64,000 nucleotides of DNA from Hellea sp042093735 (GTDB lineage: Bacteria > Pseudomonadota > Alphaproteobacteria > Caulobacterales > Maricaulaceae): NCBI GenBank assembly GCA_042093735.1, contig JBELEM010000006.1, positions 5,473 to 69,472 of the forward strand. Reading direction: 5' to 3'. Position 1 is the stretch's first letter. Every line of letters starts with the position of its first letter. Below are positions 62,785-64,000 of this stretch, in pieces. Position numbers and translations under genes: made by a program. The notes beneath the pieces are model-generated. The model searched no databases and was not told the DNA's origin. It saw only the letters and a list, made by a program, of their open reading frames with translations.

Positions 62785-63789
62785 ATGTTTGATGAACGTT
62801 TTTATATTTCTTCGGGCCCAATAAAACTATCGAGTATTCTTGAGGGAACTAATTCTTTTCTCTTGGATAATAACTGTGGTGACGAAAAAATATTCTCAGC
62901 GGCTGAATTAGACTCAAGTGTAAAGGGGCAAATATCTTTTCTTTGTAGTAAGAAATACTCAAGTTTAGTTCCTTTAGCATCAGCCTCAGCTTGTTTTGTA
63001 ACTCCTGAATTGTCTGGATTAATAGAGTCTCAGAACATTATACCTATAATATCATCAGCACCTAAAGCACACTTTGCGCGTTCCATTAATAAACTTGTTA
63101 AATTAAGAAAAAATAAAAATTTAGCTTCTAAACCTTCCATATCAGAAAGCTCAAATGTCCATGAAACTGCAATAATAAATGATGGAGCAGTTATTGAAAG
63201 TGGTGTTGAAATATCTCCATTTTGTGTGATTGGACCTGGGGTTCATATAAAATCTAATACCTTTATTGGCTCTCACACTATTATAAAGTGTGCTGTAGTT
63301 GGTAGTGGGTGTTATATTAAAGCATCTTCCGTGATCGGTGGTTCGGGGTTTGGTATATCAAGTGATGAAGTTGGTATCATAAATATTCCACATGTGGGAC
63401 GCGTTATAATTGGTAATGATGTATTTATTGGATCTAACACCTGCATCGACCGCGGTTTTATTGGAGATACAATATTAGATAACAATACTAAAGTAGATAA
63501 CTTTGTACAAATCGGCCATAATTGTACTATTGGGGCTGGTACGGTTATTGCCGCACAAGCTGGAATTTCAGGAAGTTGTTCTATTGGTAAAGGTGTAAGA
63601 ATGGGAGGTAAGGTAGGTTTATCTGACCATATAAATATAGGTGACTTTGCATCTATTGCTGCAGGTTCAGGAGTAATGAATGATATACCTACAAAAGAAG
63701 TTTGGAGTGGAGTGCCAGCTATGCCTATAAGAGATCATATGAGGGCTGTTAGTGCTGAACGTAAATTAGGTAAAAAACTTAAAAAATAG
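62785..63789 (+). CDS. lpxD: UDP-3-O-(3-hydroxyacyl)glucosamine N-acyltransferase
   Basis: Third step of lipid A synthesis: adds the N-linked hydroxyacyl chain from acyl-ACP. 334 residues: an N-terminal uridine-binding domain (about 1-105), then a left-handed beta-helix of hexapeptide repeats from VHETAIINDGAVIESGVEI to the C-terminal helices. The catalytic His is in NFVQIGHNCTIGAGTVIAAQAGISGS. It proves that this organism makes LPS, which matters because the same genome encodes sphingolipid synthesis. Confidence 0.95.
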   Translation: MFDERFYISSGPIKLSSILEGTNSFLLDNNCGDEKIFSAAELDSSVKGQISFLCSKKYSSLVPLASASACFVTPELSGLIESQNIIPIISSAPKAHFARSINKLVKLRKNKNLASKPSISESSNVHETAIINDGAVIESGVEISPFCVIGPGVHIKSNTFIGSHTIIKCAVVGSGCYIKASSVIGGSGFGISSDEVGIINIPHVGRVIIGNDVFIGSNTCIDRGFIGDTILDNNTKVDNFVQIGHNCTIGAGTVIAAQAGISGSCSIGKGVRMGGKVGLSDHINIGDFASIAAGSGVMNDIPTKEVWSGVPAMPIRDHMRAVSAERKLGKKLKK

Positions 63790-63791
63790 TC

Positions 63792-64000
63792 ATGGAAAGC
63801 AATAACTATATACTGCCTCTCAATAGAGACTTTATTAAGGACTTTCTTCCCCATAGGGATCCGATGTTATTTATTGATAATGTTATATCACTTGAAGAAA
63901 ATCAAATAGTTGTAGAGTCGTTTGTCGACCCCAAAGCGAATTACTTTAAAGGTCATTTTCCAGATATGCCAGTGATGCCAGGTGTGTTAATAATTGAGAG
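63792..64000 (+). CDS. fabZ: 3-hydroxyacyl-ACP dehydratase FabZ (3'-truncated by window)
   Basis: Only the first 69 codons and part of the next are in the window. The N-terminus has the FabZ pattern FLPHRDPMLFIDNVISLEE, catalytic His55 in YFKGHFPDMPVMPGV and catalytic Glu69 right at the window edge. FabZ dehydrates 3-hydroxyacyl-ACP in fatty-acid elongation. It starts 2 bases after lpxD, in the standard lpxD-fabZ order; lpxA would be expected next. Confidence 0.95.
   Translation, partial: MESNNYILPLNRDFIKDFLPHRDPMLFIDNVISLEENQIVVESFVDPKANYFKGHFPDMPVMPGVLIIE

Noticed and set aside
1..64000. Mobile elements, prophage, CRISPR, toxin-antitoxin or defence genes
   Set aside because: No transposase, integrase, terminal inverted repeats, regular repeat-spacer array or known defence families were seen; gene order is that of a stable chromosomal core with a small accessory part.

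Overview
The window is a densely coded, AT-rich stretch of an alphaproteobacterial chromosome. The evidence is gene content and order: a complete nuoA-N operon running into birA-coaX-rnj-mce-DUF1467-proS-lolC-lolD, a short proline-tRNA ligase, clpS-clpA, and the run rpsB-tsf-pyrH-frr-uppS-cdsA-dxr-rseP-bamA-skp-lpxD-fabZ. Low GC, short intergenic gaps and transporters for small organic compounds would suit a marine, fairly streamlined lineage, but I cannot fix the genus. I saw no tRNA, rRNA, CRISPR array, insertion sequence or phage gene.

Bases 1-14100 are the accessory part: the 3' portion of a molybdenum formate dehydrogenase gene with fdhD, an MFS exporter, an aldehyde dehydrogenase/GMC oxidoreductase pair, a metallo-beta-lactamase-fold hydrolase with an unlisted 55-residue membrane protein behind it, a secreted M28 peptidase, dusA with a TauE/SafE permease, a divergent CobT-family protein and a leucine-type dehydrogenase. 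Bases 14228-18404 hold a four-gene sphingolipid operon (acyl-ACP synthetase, reductase, dedicated acyl carrier protein, serine palmitoyltransferase) like the one known from Caulobacter, without the ceramide synthase gene. It meets the rpsF-rpsR-rplI operon tail to tail across a terminator.

Bases 18465-22634 (minus strand) carry ribosomal proteins S6, S18 and L9 and the ClpS/ClpA unfoldase. Bases 23478-38164 encode all 14 subunits of NADH:quinone oxidoreductase, followed by cofactor and housekeeping genes (biotin ligase, pantothenate kinase, RNase J, methylmalonyl-CoA epimerase, ProRS) and the lipoprotein exporter LolCD. An amino-acid permease (minus strand), dnaE and a BCCT transporter lead into a translation and envelope cluster that makes S2, EF-Ts, UMP kinase, RRF, isoprenoid and phospholipid precursors, the site-2 protease, BamA, Skp, LpxD and FabZ (cut by the window end). 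Lipid A genes and sphingolipid genes therefore occur in the same genome.

The most interesting non-coding signals are: a 30-codon membrane-peptide ORF whose stop codon lies in a hairpin loop just before dnaE, where the same CCTCC can alternatively mask the dnaE Shine-Dalgarno; a terminator-like hairpin holding the pyrH Shine-Dalgarno; a strong bulged stem in the rpsB leader; and several clean palindromes upstream of nuoA, of clpS/ycgN, of the CobT-like gene and of the MBL gene.
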